From Acinetobacter sp. WCHAc010034 (GTDB lineage Bacteria > Pseudomonadota > Gammaproteobacteria > Pseudomonadales > Moraxellaceae), in NCBI RefSeq assembly GCF_001696615.3, contig NZ_CP032279.1, forward strand, positions 2,790,001-2,854,000: a DNA stretch of 64,000 nt, written 5' to 3'. Position numbers and translations under genes: made by a program. The notes beneath the pieces are model-generated. The model saw nothing but the letters and a program-made list of their open reading frames with translations, ran no database searches and had not been told where the DNA came from. Within the stretch, counting starts at the first letter, position 1. Every line of letters starts with the position of its first letter. This document shows positions 8,244 through 17,204 of this stretch, piece by piece.

Positions 8244-9233
8244 TTATTTAATATTCGCTTCTAAATCCAATTGCGTTATTAATCCTCCACTCTTAGTATA
8301 GCTATGAGTGGCTTTTTCAACGATCCACTTCAGCTTATCCACCTCTGCTTTAAAGCCCTGTAGCTTGATTGGAGACTCTGTACTGATCTCAGATAGTCCA
8401 TAAGCTAAATTGATGCTGAATTTCGCCATTTGGCGCTTAATCTCAGCCATCTTTGCAGCACTGGCACGTTCTGCCTCTTCTTTATTGGCAAAGGTTCCCT
8501 TCAGATGTTTCACTTTGCCTTTCTCTCCAGACACTGCTTTTTCTCGCTTGGCTTTGCCTGTGTCCTGGTAACTGGCAGAAACGCCAGTATGATCCGATTC
8601 TCGGTCTTGCTCACTGTAGCGGAACTGATCACCGCTGTTCCTGATCAAAGTAATGGTAGGCAAATCCTTGCCTGAAGCTGTTTTTGCGCTGCCGGCAGCA
8701 AAAATTAAAAGCCGGTCTTTTTTTACGGCCATCTCTGCGCCATTCTGTTTGGCCAAACGCGTCAGCAGGTTCAGATCAGATTCATTGGTCTGATCAACAT
8801 GGCTTAAATCAATATTTTTTAAATTGCTGGTCATGACCAAAGTGAGGCTGTGATTTTTGGCAATTTCCGCAGCAATCTCGCCAAATTTTTTGCGGTGGTA
8901 CGATTTAGATTTGGCCTCTTTGATATTGCTTTTAAAATTGGCGCTGGAGGCTTTTACCGTGATCTGATCTGGTGTGCCTGACCATTCCGTTTCATCTACA
9001 ATAAAATCGCCTTTGTCATGCAGGCTGTCGCCTAAATAGCCCATTCGGCAATTCAGGCGGACACCACGCTTAGGCAGCTCCAAAGCGCCATCATGATCAT
9101 CCAGCACGATGCTGAGTTCATCCGCTTCATTGGCGCGGTTATCCGTCACCGTAACGCTGAGGATTCGGCTGTAAATCAGCGCATTCAAAGGCTTGCTGTT
9201 GGCGGTAACAATGCAGACAGGGGTTTTAATCAT
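8244..9233 (-). CDS. gpD: P2-like phage tail protein gpD
   Basis: This 329-residue protein resembles the late-control/tail protein D of P2-like phages, a baseplate hub component related to the VgrG/gp27 fold. The N-terminus (residues 20-60, ILSVTVTDNRANEADELSIV) has the typical beta-rich hub start and the middle (ESDLNLLTRLAKQNGAEMAV, ~160-180) the classic gpD signature. It overlaps the upstream gpU stop by four bases, as in P2 operons. It is the last tail gene; no ogr, lysis, head or replication genes follow. Confidence 0.9.
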   Translation of the reverse strand: MIKTPVCIVTANSKPLNALIYSRILSVTVTDNRANEADELSIVLDDHDGALELPKRGVRLNCRMGYLGDSLHDKGDFIVDETEWSGTPDQITVKASSANFKSNIKEAKSKSYHRKKFGEIAAEIAKNHSLTLVMTSNLKNIDLSHVDQTNESDLNLLTRLAKQNGAEMAVKKDRLLIFAAGSAKTASGKDLPTITLIRNSGDQFRYSEQDRESDHTGVSASYQDTGKAKREKAVSGEKGKVKHLKGTFANKEEAERASAAKMAEIKRQMAKFSINLAYGLSEISTESPIKLQGFKAEVDKLKWIVEKATHSYTKSGGLITQLDLEANIK

Positions 9234-9658
9234 GCTGCACCTTTTCTGCGCTTAGGCGCAGACTGAGTTTCTACCCGGTCATCATCTGCGCGGTTCAGCT
9301 TCAGCGTGTAGCCCACTTTGCGCGGTGTGCCATTGTCTAGCAAAATAGACTTGGTTTCATCAATACTGTCAATCACATAAACGCCATACACATAGCCGGC
9401 GCCATCCATCAGCACAAAGCCTTGGCCAGTATCGGCCATGCTGGCCAGCTCATCCAGCGCGAAGCGCGTGCCAAAGCCGTATTCCTCATAGATGAGGCCC
9501 GGCAGGCTCACGGTGTCTTCACCGGCGCCCATGAACTGTTTCTTTGGGCGGCCGAATGCAACTGCATTATCGGCATAATTCCATGAGCGCTGGCGCTGGA
9601 TTTCCTGAAAGGCCAGTGTGCCGGTCACAAATACAAATTGTCCGAGGCTCATTAACAT
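9230..9658 (-). CDS. gpU: P2-like phage tail protein gpU
   Basis: The 142-residue product matches the P2 GpU family, which caps the tail tube and joins it to the tape measure. The start is supported by AGGAG seven bases upstream. The sequence VFVTGTLAFQEIQRQRSWNY at residues 9-28 is typical of the family N-terminus, and the C-terminal DDDRVETQSAPKRRKG is basic. It sits in the conserved T-U-D order, with a 14-base gap from gpT and a 4-base overlap with gpD. Confidence 0.9.
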   Translation of the reverse strand: MLMSLGQFVFVTGTLAFQEIQRQRSWNYADNAVAFGRPKKQFMGAGEDTVSLPGLIYEEYGFGTRFALDELASMADTGQGFVLMDGAGYVYGVYVIDSIDETKSILLDNGTPRKVGYTLKLNRADDDRVETQSAPKRRKGAA

Positions 9659-9672
9659 TGTAATTCTCCTGC

Positions 9673-12197
9673 TCAGTTCTGGTCGCTGTAGCTGCGGTTC
9701 GAAGATGGCGCAGCAAAACTGCTTTGCCAGTTCTTCATCTTCTGGTCGACCACAGCGCCAACGGCTTTCGGATCGGTTACGCCGGTGATGCTGATTTGCG
9801 GTGCGCCGAAGTGATTAACTGTTTGGCCGGACTGTGGCGCCCGCAGCGGAATAATCGCTTTGGTCTGCACAGGCTTGGCCGGCACAGCACCGGGGGTTGA
9901 TGCATTGAGCTGAGGCACTTGGGGGATTTTAGGAATATTCACATTTGGAATTTTATTCATGCCTGTAATCAGCAAATTAACTGCGCCTATGACTTGCCTT
10001 AAAGGGGTCAGCAGGTAATTGATGAATGCAGCGCCGGCGTCCATTACGCTGGCTTTAACCGAATTGAACGCTGCGCTCACCTGTTCCGGGAGCATGGATA
10101 TCCGCCCGGCAAACTCACCAATGGCCGTGCCGAAAACAGTAAAAATGACACTGGCTGCTCTGATTAAAGTCGCAATGACTTCGCCCAGCACGCCTAAAAC
10201 AATTCCTAGCGCTTGGCCAAAGCTTTGCCCGTATGAAGCGGCGTTGGCCAGCTGTGCATTGGTTGCCTGAAATGGGGTCAGTGCCTCAGCTATGACGCCT
10301 TTAAAAATATTCCAGACATTGACTAAAGCGTCCCAAATAGGCTTTAAAGGTGAAAGTGTTGTTTTCAAGCTGCTGAATGATGCGCGCAGCGTGTCAATAA
10401 AAGGGGCTAAGCCAATTTTCAAGCCATCCCAGAAGCCTTTGAAAAACGCTTTGATTGGCCCCCAATACCTGTAAATGGCCACTGCGACCAAGCCAATTAA
10501 TACAATGATCCAGGTTAATGGATTGGCCAGCAGGCTTGCTGACATGGCAATCAGGCCGCGGATAACCATAGGGATAGCTTGCCGGGCTAAGAATATAAAT
10601 GCCTGCCCAAGTAAGCGGATGCCTTTGGCGATCACCGATAGGCGCGTTGGCAGCCTGATGCCAAAACGGTCTGCAACTTTGTTAATGAGCCAAAGCATAA
10701 TGGTCAATTTTGTAATGCCGGCCAGCAGCCCCACAATTGCGCTGAAGAAGAGGTTTGTTGTGAGCCTTAGTCCGAGCATGGCCACTTTGAACATGATCAG
10801 GTGCAGGGCGATTTTGGCGATTGTGCGGACAAGTTCTGGATTGGCTTTTGCCCATGCGCTGAGCTTTTCTGCTATTTCACTGATCCGGTTCACAAAGGAT
10901 TTCAAATCTGGAGCAATGGCAGCAACAAAGTCGACCATGACATTTGTCATGGCGCCCTGAGCCTGCTCCCAAATGTTTTTTAAGGTTCCGAGCTGCGCAT
11001 TAATGCGCGTTTGCAGATCAGCCTGGCGTTCCATTTTGGCAATGGTTTCTTCATAGCCGGCTTTGCCTTTATTGATGAGCAAATTCAGGACTTGCATATT
11101 CTCAGCATCATTGCCAAAAATATCTGAAATAATTCCGTCCCGCTGCTGTGTCGTTAGCCCTTTGAGTTTTTCCAGCTGCTTAAACATGCGGTCTAAGCCT
11201 CCAAACTCGCCTTTACCGTCACTGAAATCAAATGAAAGCTTCGTTCCTTTCAAAGCTTTGTTGATTTTTCCTTGATCAAGCATGGCTTTAAAAGTTTTGC
11301 TGTAGGCATTGCCCGCACTGCTTAAATCTGTCATCCCGCTCTGATCAGCCATAACCAGCAGGGGAGCCATTGCGTTGGCGCCATCCAGCCCAATCTGTTT
11401 AATGGTTTTCATGCCTGCGCCCAGCTTCGCAAAACCGCCCAGCATGTTGGTCGGATCTACACCGAGGTAAGCAGTACGCTGAATGGTATCCATTAAGCTC
11501 AGCATGTCGCCCTCAGCAGTTTGCGTTGCATCCTGCATTTTGGCTGCAAAGTTCGCAGCTTCATCAAATGGCATTTTCAGCAGTACCGCTAAATTGCCTG
11601 CAGCTTCACCGGTGCCGCCTAAAATGGATTTAAAGGAAATAGGTTGGTCATCATGTTCTGGAAGTCAGCATTTGAACCCGGCAATTGAGCGCCGAGCTTG
11701 GTGGCCAGCTGATTGATTTTTTCAAACTCCGGAGCGACTTTTCCTGTGCTGTCCATCATTGAAACTTTCAGCTTTGTGCTGGCTTCTTCGGCATCAGCAA
11801 AGGCCTTAATGGGTACTGAAGCGGCAAAGCCGACAGCCGTCAGCTGCATTGCTGTACTGCAGACATCTTTAAAGATATTTTGACGGTTCTGCTTAAGCTG
11901 GGCGTTCCATTGATCTGTTTTATTTAATAAGGATGTCAGCCCGCGGTCGACATGGCCATATTCCGCAGCGAGCAGGCGGGTGACGGCCTGCAGTTTGCTG
12001 GTGGATTGGCTGGCCTGCTGCAGAGATTGATTGTATTTCCTGGCATTTGAACCGCCGAATGTTTGATTCAGGCGGTCAATGCTGCGTGTCAGGTCTTCAA
12101 TTGAATTTGAACTGGAATCCGACATTTGCTGGATCATTTTCAAAGGGCGGGTTGCCTCATCTACGATCGTTAAAATTGCGCTTAGACTTAGGCTCAT
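9673..12197 (-). pseudogene. gpT: P2-like tail tape-measure protein gpT, frameshifted
   Basis: Tape-measure proteins set tail length. Translation starts at 12197 (MSLSLSAILTIVDEATRPL) and stays in frame to about 11640, where QNMMTNL runs into a stop. The other frame continues at once as ISFKSILGGTGEAAGNLAVL and stays open to 9673. One lost base near 11639-11644 explains it; repaired length would be ~841 residues, close to P2 gpT (815). The middle is rich in hydrophobic helices, as expected. No slippery heptamer is seen at the break, so this is a mutation or sequencing error rather than programmed shifting. Confidence 0.88.
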
Positions 12198-12219
12198 ACT
12201 TCAATTGAATCCTGTTTTA

Positions 12220-12686
12220 TCAGTCAGTTTGCGAACGGACGCGCGCGCGTTCGTTCCATTGCATCAGCTCTTCAATTTCCCAAGCTTCACATTCCCTAGG
12301 CGTCCAGTGAAAAACCACGGCTAGGTTGGCAATTACATCGTCAACGCTGCTTGGGATTTCTGCTTGGCACTGACTAAAAAACTTGTGAGTTCCACGGCCA
12401 GTGAGGTGTAGTCGGATACATTCATCTGGTTCAAGTCATTGATGCTCAGCGCTGGCGCTGTTACGCGGCTGAGCAGCACGTTTGTTGCCTGAACTTCCCA
12501 CTTCAAAACGTCCTGCAGGCTTAAGTTCCGCAGAGTGCCGACGTTGGGTTTCCGGATTTGAATCTCGGTAATGGAGGCTGCGCCGCGCTGGATAGGTGTT
12601 TCCAGCGTAACGGTACGGACATTTTGGTCTTCCGGCAAAGCTGAAGTGTTGTCCTGGTTCTTTTCTGTAGTCATGATTGCGCTCAT
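12220..12686 (-). CDS. gpE: P2-like tail assembly protein gpE/E' with -1 frameshift
   Basis: The zero-frame product gpE is 117 residues (12686-12333). Near its end the mRNA has T_TTT_TTA (plus-strand 12375-12381), a canonical -1 slippery heptamer read as AGT TTT TTA. After a slip, the frame continues through SQCQAEIPSSVDDVIANLAV and VFHWTPRECEAWEIEELMQW to a stop at 12220, giving ~155 residues. This E' segment closely resembles the conserved E' of P2-like phages. The gpE/E' ratio acts in tail assembly as a chaperone for the tape measure. Stop-to-gpT spacing is 22 bases. Confidence 0.9.
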
Positions 12687-12724
12687 TTAAAAAGTGAATA
12701 AAAAGAGGGGGGAATTGCTAGACC

Positions 12725-13231
12725 CTATAGGCCAAGCAGCTTTTTGATTTCTGCTGCCAAATCGCTGCCGCCGAATTTTTCGGTGCCATTGATAAAGTCG
12801 AGTTCGACTTCAATCACACCATCGACTTCCAGACGGTAATAGCTGTAGTTGTAAGTGATTTTGGTTTCAGTTTTTTCGCCATTCTTGGAGCTGCCGGGAT
12901 CAAGTTCAGTGGCTTGGCCGCGGGTATAAATTTCGACATTCTGAATGCTGCAGTCGTCCTGACGCTCATAAATTCCCACGAACCGCACCGGCAAATCGGA
13001 AGTGCCGCAGACGCCAAGCTGGCGGTACTGCTTGACATCAAAGCCAGCATAGGTAACTTCGCCTTCCATCTTTTCGTAGCCCATTGCCAGCGCTACATCA
13101 CCGATCATGCCTGCGCCGCGGAAGTCTTCAGTTTTCTTGGTGATTTTGGGAATGGTGACTTCTTCAGCGACACCTGCCCAGGAATGTGTATCAACAAACA
13201 CATTAAAATTTTTCAAAGTACGTGGAAGCAT
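12725..13231 (-). CDS. gpFII: P2-like tail tube protein gpFII
   Basis: The 168-residue protein is the major tail tube subunit of contractile P2-like tails. Its N-terminus (MLPRTLKNFNVFVDTHSWAG) and the C-terminal EVDGVIEVELDFINGTEKFG are characteristic. AGGAG stands upstream of the ATG. It lies between the sheath (FI) and gpE, in the conserved order. The frame is intact although its neighbours are damaged. Confidence 0.92.
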   Translation of the reverse strand: MLPRTLKNFNVFVDTHSWAGVAEEVTIPKITKKTEDFRGAGMIGDVALAMGYEKMEGEVTYAGFDVKQYRQLGVCGTSDLPVRFVGIYERQDDCSIQNVEIYTRGQATELDPGSSKNGEKTETKITYNYSYYRLEVDGVIEVELDFINGTEKFGGSDLAAEIKKLLGL

Positions 13232-13246
13232 TGCATCCAGCTCCTG

Positions 13247-14478
13247 TTAAGCAGCGTTATTGATTAACTGGCCAAAGTCGACCAGATAGCGGTCTGTAAT
13301 GCGCTGATTGAGGCCTAGGTTCTCCAGCGTTGGAACTGGGGTGAAGTCGTAGTCAATCCACATCAGGCCCTGTGACAGTCCTTCAATTGAGTTTTCTGCC
13401 TCGTCATACCAAACAGATGCGCCGATCAGGCGCTTGGCATTGACATGCTCCGTCAATTTGGCATTAATCGTGTCGATGATGTCTTTGGCCAGAAATGGCG
13501 TAAGGGGCTGGTCAATAAAAGGGAAGCAGCCATTGATGATGGTGTCCAGCAGGAACTGCGCTGTGCGTGTGGCGACTTCAAAAGCAAAGCGCGGGTCATC
13601 AGAGCAATTGCGGTTGCCCTAGAAGCGCGGGCCGTCATGCATGATCATCGTTGTGATGTCATTGCTGTTCAGGTAGCCGGCATCGGTATCCGGATCTTCA
13701 AGATCCCAAGTGATCGGCATGCTGATGCCGGTAGGGCCTGCCACAGCAATGTTTGAAAGAGATTTATGGAAGCCTGTTTTTTTGTCCGTTTCGGCGCGCA
13801 GCGCTGCGGCGGCTACTGCAGCGGTGTAAATGCCTGGACCATATTTAAGATTCATCCTAGTTCGTCCTCATTATTTGTACCAAAGAAAACATTGCCGCTT
13901 GTCCACTCCGGCCAGATCAGCTCAATCTCGCGGAATGCCAGCATCTTGCGGAAACCGGCGACTGCTTCAGCGGTCGGCAGCATTGCACCGTTTTCATTGC
14001 GCGGGGTGATGTAAGCGTAGGCGCGGAGTTTTTTGCAGATTGCGCCCAGCGCATTGGCCACATCGATAGTTTCGGTATCAGAAACGCAGATGATTTTTGG
14101 CGTAATGCCCAGCGCAGATTTAACCGTGAGCAATGCCTGCAGGCCTGTGCGCTGTCCAACTACATCTGTTGTGCCGATGACCTTCGACTGGTCAAAGTCT
14201 CCGTCAGAGAACGGATTTTCAATGCGGATCACGACCAGGGTAGGCGATGTAATCTGTGAAATAATTTCCAGATTTTTGCGCAGGTTTCCTGAAGCGCCGG
14301 CTTTGGGCAGCGCGCGGTTGATTGATGTGACCAGGACAGGCGTGTTGAGCGGAAAGGCGTCTTCATCGGCATCATCCGCGAAGGCGAGCATTGCAATTAT
14401 GTTGGTATCCGCATTGCGGATTGGAATTTTTCCAATGGGCGCTTCACGCGTTGTAATGCCGTGATGAAACTCGGTCAT
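13247..14478 (-). pseudogene. gpFI: P2-like tail sheath gpFI, frameshift and amber codon
   Basis: The sheath protein would be ~410 residues (P2: 396). The first part (14478-13852) starts MTEFHHGITTREAPIGKIPI and ends prematurely at 13852. The frame moves by one base near 13853-13856 and continues as NLKYGPGIYTAAVAAAALRA. A second lesion is an in-frame TAG at 13621-13619 where family members have Trp (HDGPRF-stop-GNRNCSDDP). The frame then continues unbroken to 13247. With both lesions no functional sheath can be made unless the amber is suppressed and the frame corrected, so any tail would be non-contractile. Confidence 0.9.
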
Positions 14479-14520
14479 GATGACTCCATAAAAGTGAAAT
14501 TACTTTTGAAGTCATCATGA
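14475..14520. promoter_or_regulatory. 46-bp inverted repeat over the sheath start codon
   Basis: TCATGATGACT (14475-14485) and AGTCATCATGA (14510-14520) are perfect inverted 11-mers; inside them AAAAGT/ACTTTT arms extend the pairing. On the minus-strand mRNA the 3' arm contains both the GGAG ribosome site and the AUG of the sheath gene, so the folded RNA would hide the start. It could be a translational control hairpin or a scar of an inversion. Confidence 0.6.
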
Positions 14521-14616
14521 ATTGAGGACAGTTTTTATTCCATCAGGGGAATCCTGTTTAACGCTTAATCAGGATTTTGGGATTAGGCATGATTGAAAAT
14601 GCCTATGCTAAATTCA

Positions 14617-14973
14617 TTAAATAGCTGTAATGATGGAACTGAAGCTTGACCAATACTCAGCTGCTTTATATGCATTTACAGATTCTGCAGGTACTCGAAT
14701 TGAAGCAATAGGATTGCCATCGAAAGGCGGCCAGCTGTCAGATTCAACCTTCGGCGGTATAACAGCATACACTGTGACCATACTTATAGCATTGTCTTTA
14801 AATGCATAATTTCCGAGCATTTTTACACCAGAACCCAGTACCAGTTCTGTAATTTTGTTTCCGGTAAAACTGTTTTGACCAATAAGCCAAACCGTATCAG
14901 GGATAATCAGTGATGTAAGTTTATTCTGAAAAAATGCTTGTGCAGAAATAATTTCAAGTCCAGAGTTTATCAA
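14617..14973 (-). pseudogene. BspA-like leucine-rich repeat protein fragment
   Basis: The frame encodes ~118 residues of BspA-type leucine-rich repeats (LTSLIIPDTVWLIGQNSFTG, then ITELVLGSGVKMLGNYAFKD) and a C-terminal cap (IRVPAESVNAYKAAEYW). No ATG is present at the 5' end: the only start is a TTG, preceded two codons earlier by a stop, with no ribosome site. The 5' end is therefore missing. Repeats of this type occur in phage tail-fibre-associated and surface proteins, and the gene sits where P2-like phages carry tail fibre genes. Confidence 0.7.
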
Positions 14974-14974
14974 A

Positions 14975-15403
14975 GGTTATAGCCCAGATGAAATATCTCA
15001 AATTGAGCGATTATATAATATTGATGTCAAGGATGATTTTAAATGTTTCTTGGAAAAGATAGGGCGTTGTGATGGTGGGTTTATGGGGGATGATTCGCTT
15101 GTTATTTATAGAAAATCATGGAGCGTAAGATCCCAGCTGCTTTTTCAAATAAATTTTTTTAATGATTTACAAGAAATAGGAGCTTGGGATTTCTTAAATA
15201 AACCCTTTGTATTTTCTGTTGAGAATGAATCAAAATATTATTTTATTCAAACAAGTTTTAATGATGAGGTTTATTGTTATGATGAAAATTTAGAACAAGT
15301 TGTTGATACGGGAATGAGGTTTTGTGAATATTTAATAAATTTAATGAAAAAAAATGAACCCGGAGGTTTTAATATATCGCAAGGTGAGCTTATTAAAATT
15401 TGA
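14975..15403 (+). pseudogene. SMI1/KNR4 (SUKH) immunity-like protein, 5'-truncated
   Basis: Coding similarity starts at about 14975 (GYSPDEISQIERLYNIDVKD) and runs to 15403. The frame has no ATG; the only usable start is a TTG at 15050, inside the conserved domain. Family motifs include FLEKIGRCDGGFMGDDSLVI and YFIQTSFNDEVYCYDE. SUKH proteins are often immunity proteins against polymorphic or contact-dependent toxins. No toxin gene is visible nearby, so this looks like a displaced orphan lacking its first part. Confidence 0.75.
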
Positions 15404-15441
15404 TTTGTGATGAAATAGCAGAAAACTCCCATTTTGCCTCG

Positions 15442-15462
15442 TTCCACCGCTGTGCGGTGGAA
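15442..15462. repeat. GC-rich hairpin after the SUKH fragment
   Basis: TTCCACCGC and GCGGTGGAA pair perfectly around a 3-base loop. It lies 39 bases past the stop at 15403. There is no T run, so it is only a weak terminator candidate. Confidence 0.5.
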
Positions 15463-15597
15463 TGTCAAACAGTTTGGTATATGATTTATAAAAGGCATTC
15501 AGTTGTGAAATTAAATACGAAGAGAAATATTACTCTTCCCCCATTCCATTTTCTGGGCAAGAAATGACGTAACTTTAGAATATGGCTATAGCCCAGT

Positions 15598-16046
15598 GGC
15601 TTTGTTGCACAAAGCTATTTTTGAAGGCACCTTCAGCGATATAATTTCGAAATGAAGAAGCCAGTACCCGAAATCTACGGCACAACGAATTGATCTTTTT
15701 ATAATCAGACCTTAATCAATCGGGGAAAGATTTCATTTGGTTTGATCCTGCTACTCAATGGTATGCACAACCTAAAGGCAAACAAGGTCGAAATCAAACT
15801 TATTCCGATACAGCTATTCAATGCTGTTTGATGATTAAATTTCTATTTCGACTCTCTTTACGTATGGTCACAGGTTTTGTTAAAAGCCTTATTAGACTGG
15901 ACAGCACCAGATCATTCGACTCTATGTCGAAGACAGAAGCATATTGATATTGCGATTAATTATCAAAAAAGTAGTGATGGGCTTCATCTACTCGTCGGCT
16001 CTCCTGGTTTTAAGTTTTTAGGTGAAGGTGAAGTAACAATTAATTG
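15598..16046 (+). mobile_element. IS5-family (IS903 group) remnant
   Basis: The left end GGCTTTGTTGCACAAAG matches IS903-group inverted ends. Downstream the translation WFDPATQWYAQPKGKQGRNQ and TYSDTAIQCCLMIKFLFRLS is the N-terminal half of an IS5-type transposase. The frame is then broken and continues as DWTAPDHSTLCRRQKHIDIA and YQKSSDGLHLLVGSPGFKFL. The last stretch normally reads VDSTG, so the first catalytic Asp has become Gly. The right half and right inverted repeat are absent. The copy is dead. The interval 15404-15597 before it holds nothing recognisable beyond the hairpin. Confidence 0.85.
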
Positions 16047-16056
16047 ATGGAAATAG

Positions 16057-16836
16057 TTACTTCACTATTGATGATCGATTGCAGTCACTAATCTGCCCTA
16101 TACCGCTATCTATAAGTTTTTCCAATAAAGCAGCATGCCCATTTTCAATAGACCACTGCATTTCTTGCTCTGTAATAACTGTGGCAATTAAGAACTGCAT
16201 ATTTCCATTGGGTAAGGTTAAGCTTGTAGGTAGCGGTTTTTGTGCTTTAGCAATTAACACATTAATTGTGCCATTACCGACAGGGATTGCTTCAACAGTT
16301 AAACCATTATTTTTCTCTACTCTTGCCAATAGATCTACATCATTTACTAGAACGATGTTTGCTGACCACTGCATAAACCAAAGTGGCCATTCAGCATTTT
16401 CTTTGGTAATCATGAGAATTTCATACCCATAACCAGCTTTTTTAGATGAGGGGATGGTCTTATTTTTCTTTTCTAATTTTAATGAGGCTGAGGTTACTCG
16501 TCCTTGATTGTCATGCTCAACTTTAACATTTGCAGCTTTCATGTCTGTTGGCATATCAGCATTACTAAATCCAAAGGTGGAATATACCCATAACCCTTTG
16601 TTGATTTTGTCGGCAGGAATTACGTAAAAGCCGCCTCCTGGCCAAATGCCGAAGAGGTGAGCTGCTTTCATAATATCATTCGGTAACTTGCCGATATTTT
16701 TCTCGTAAAAGGCTTCTCTAACATCATAAACATGCTGCCATTCCTTTTCTTCACTGCCTTTCGTAAAGCCGAGCGTTGATACGGTAAGTACAGTCAGCCC
16801 CAATAAAAATTTAACGAACTTTATATTTTTGAACAT
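16057..16836 (-). CDS. Secreted SUFU-like domain protein
   Basis: The 259-residue protein begins with a basic-hydrophobic signal peptide (residues 1-24, MFKNIKFVKFLLGLTVLTVS). The mature part has segments like those of bacterial suppressor-of-fused (SUFU) domain proteins: GLWVYSTFGFSNADMP near 81-96, YGYEILMITKENAEWPLWF near 138-156, and a C-terminal IATVITEQEMQWSIENGHAA. Bacterial SUFU-like proteins are often immunity proteins, usually cytoplasmic, so the signal peptide is unusual. Family assignment is tentative. It stands at the junction between the island and the core-like tau region. Confidence 0.55.
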   Translation of the reverse strand: MFKNIKFVKFLLGLTVLTVSTLGFTKGSEEKEWQHVYDVREAFYEKNIGKLPNDIMKAAHLFGIWPGGGFYVIPADKINKGLWVYSTFGFSNADMPTDMKAANVKVEHDNQGRVTSASLKLEKKNKTIPSSKKAGYGYEILMITKENAEWPLWFMQWSANIVLVNDVDLLARVEKNNGLTVEAIPVGNGTINVLIAKAQKPLPTSLTLPNGNMQFLIATVITEQEMQWSIENGHAALLEKLIDSGIGQISDCNRSSIVK

Positions 16837-17204
16837 TTATTATCCCTATGTCTGGAAGCGGGATTATTCTATCAAATAACTCGAAAATAAAGAGTTAGTA
16901 AATTTCTAATAAAAAAACAAGACTATATCCAGTATTACCACATCGAAGTATTGGAAGGGGCAGAGCAGATTGGGAAGTGGCGGAAATAAGGCATTAAATT
17001 ATACGCATATGGCGCGCCGCCTGCATGTTCTGCCACTGCATAGCGCGGCTGCACTTAAAGCAGCTAAACATATTATTAATTCACCTATATATATCAAATA
17101 TTTATAAATGCCGAATTATGATAAATAATGCCAATTAAGTTATTTTTCATCATAAAGCCGGCTGGCTAGCATAGGCGTCAGTTACCGCTTTGCACGAAAA
17201 ATAT
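16837..17204. other. Intergenic region upstream of tau genes
   Basis: These 368 bases are AT-rich, especially 17070-17150 where the tau promoter is expected; I could not assign a -35/-10 or a CysB/Cbl-type site with confidence. A short plus-strand frame ending at about 16989 (YYHIEVLEGAEQIGKWRK, then stop) reads like the tail of a lost gene, which would mark an old deletion. Confidence 0.35.

Noticed and set aside
11632..11650. Programmed frameshift in the tape-measure gene
   Set aside because: No X_XXY_YYZ heptamer at the break; a deletion is simpler.
10019..11716. Several plus-strand frames of 60-161 codons inside the tape-measure gene
   Set aside because: They are antisense shadows of gpT and do not resemble any family.
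13247..14478. Three separate small genes in the sheath region
   Set aside because: Joined across one frameshift and one amber they give one continuous sheath protein.
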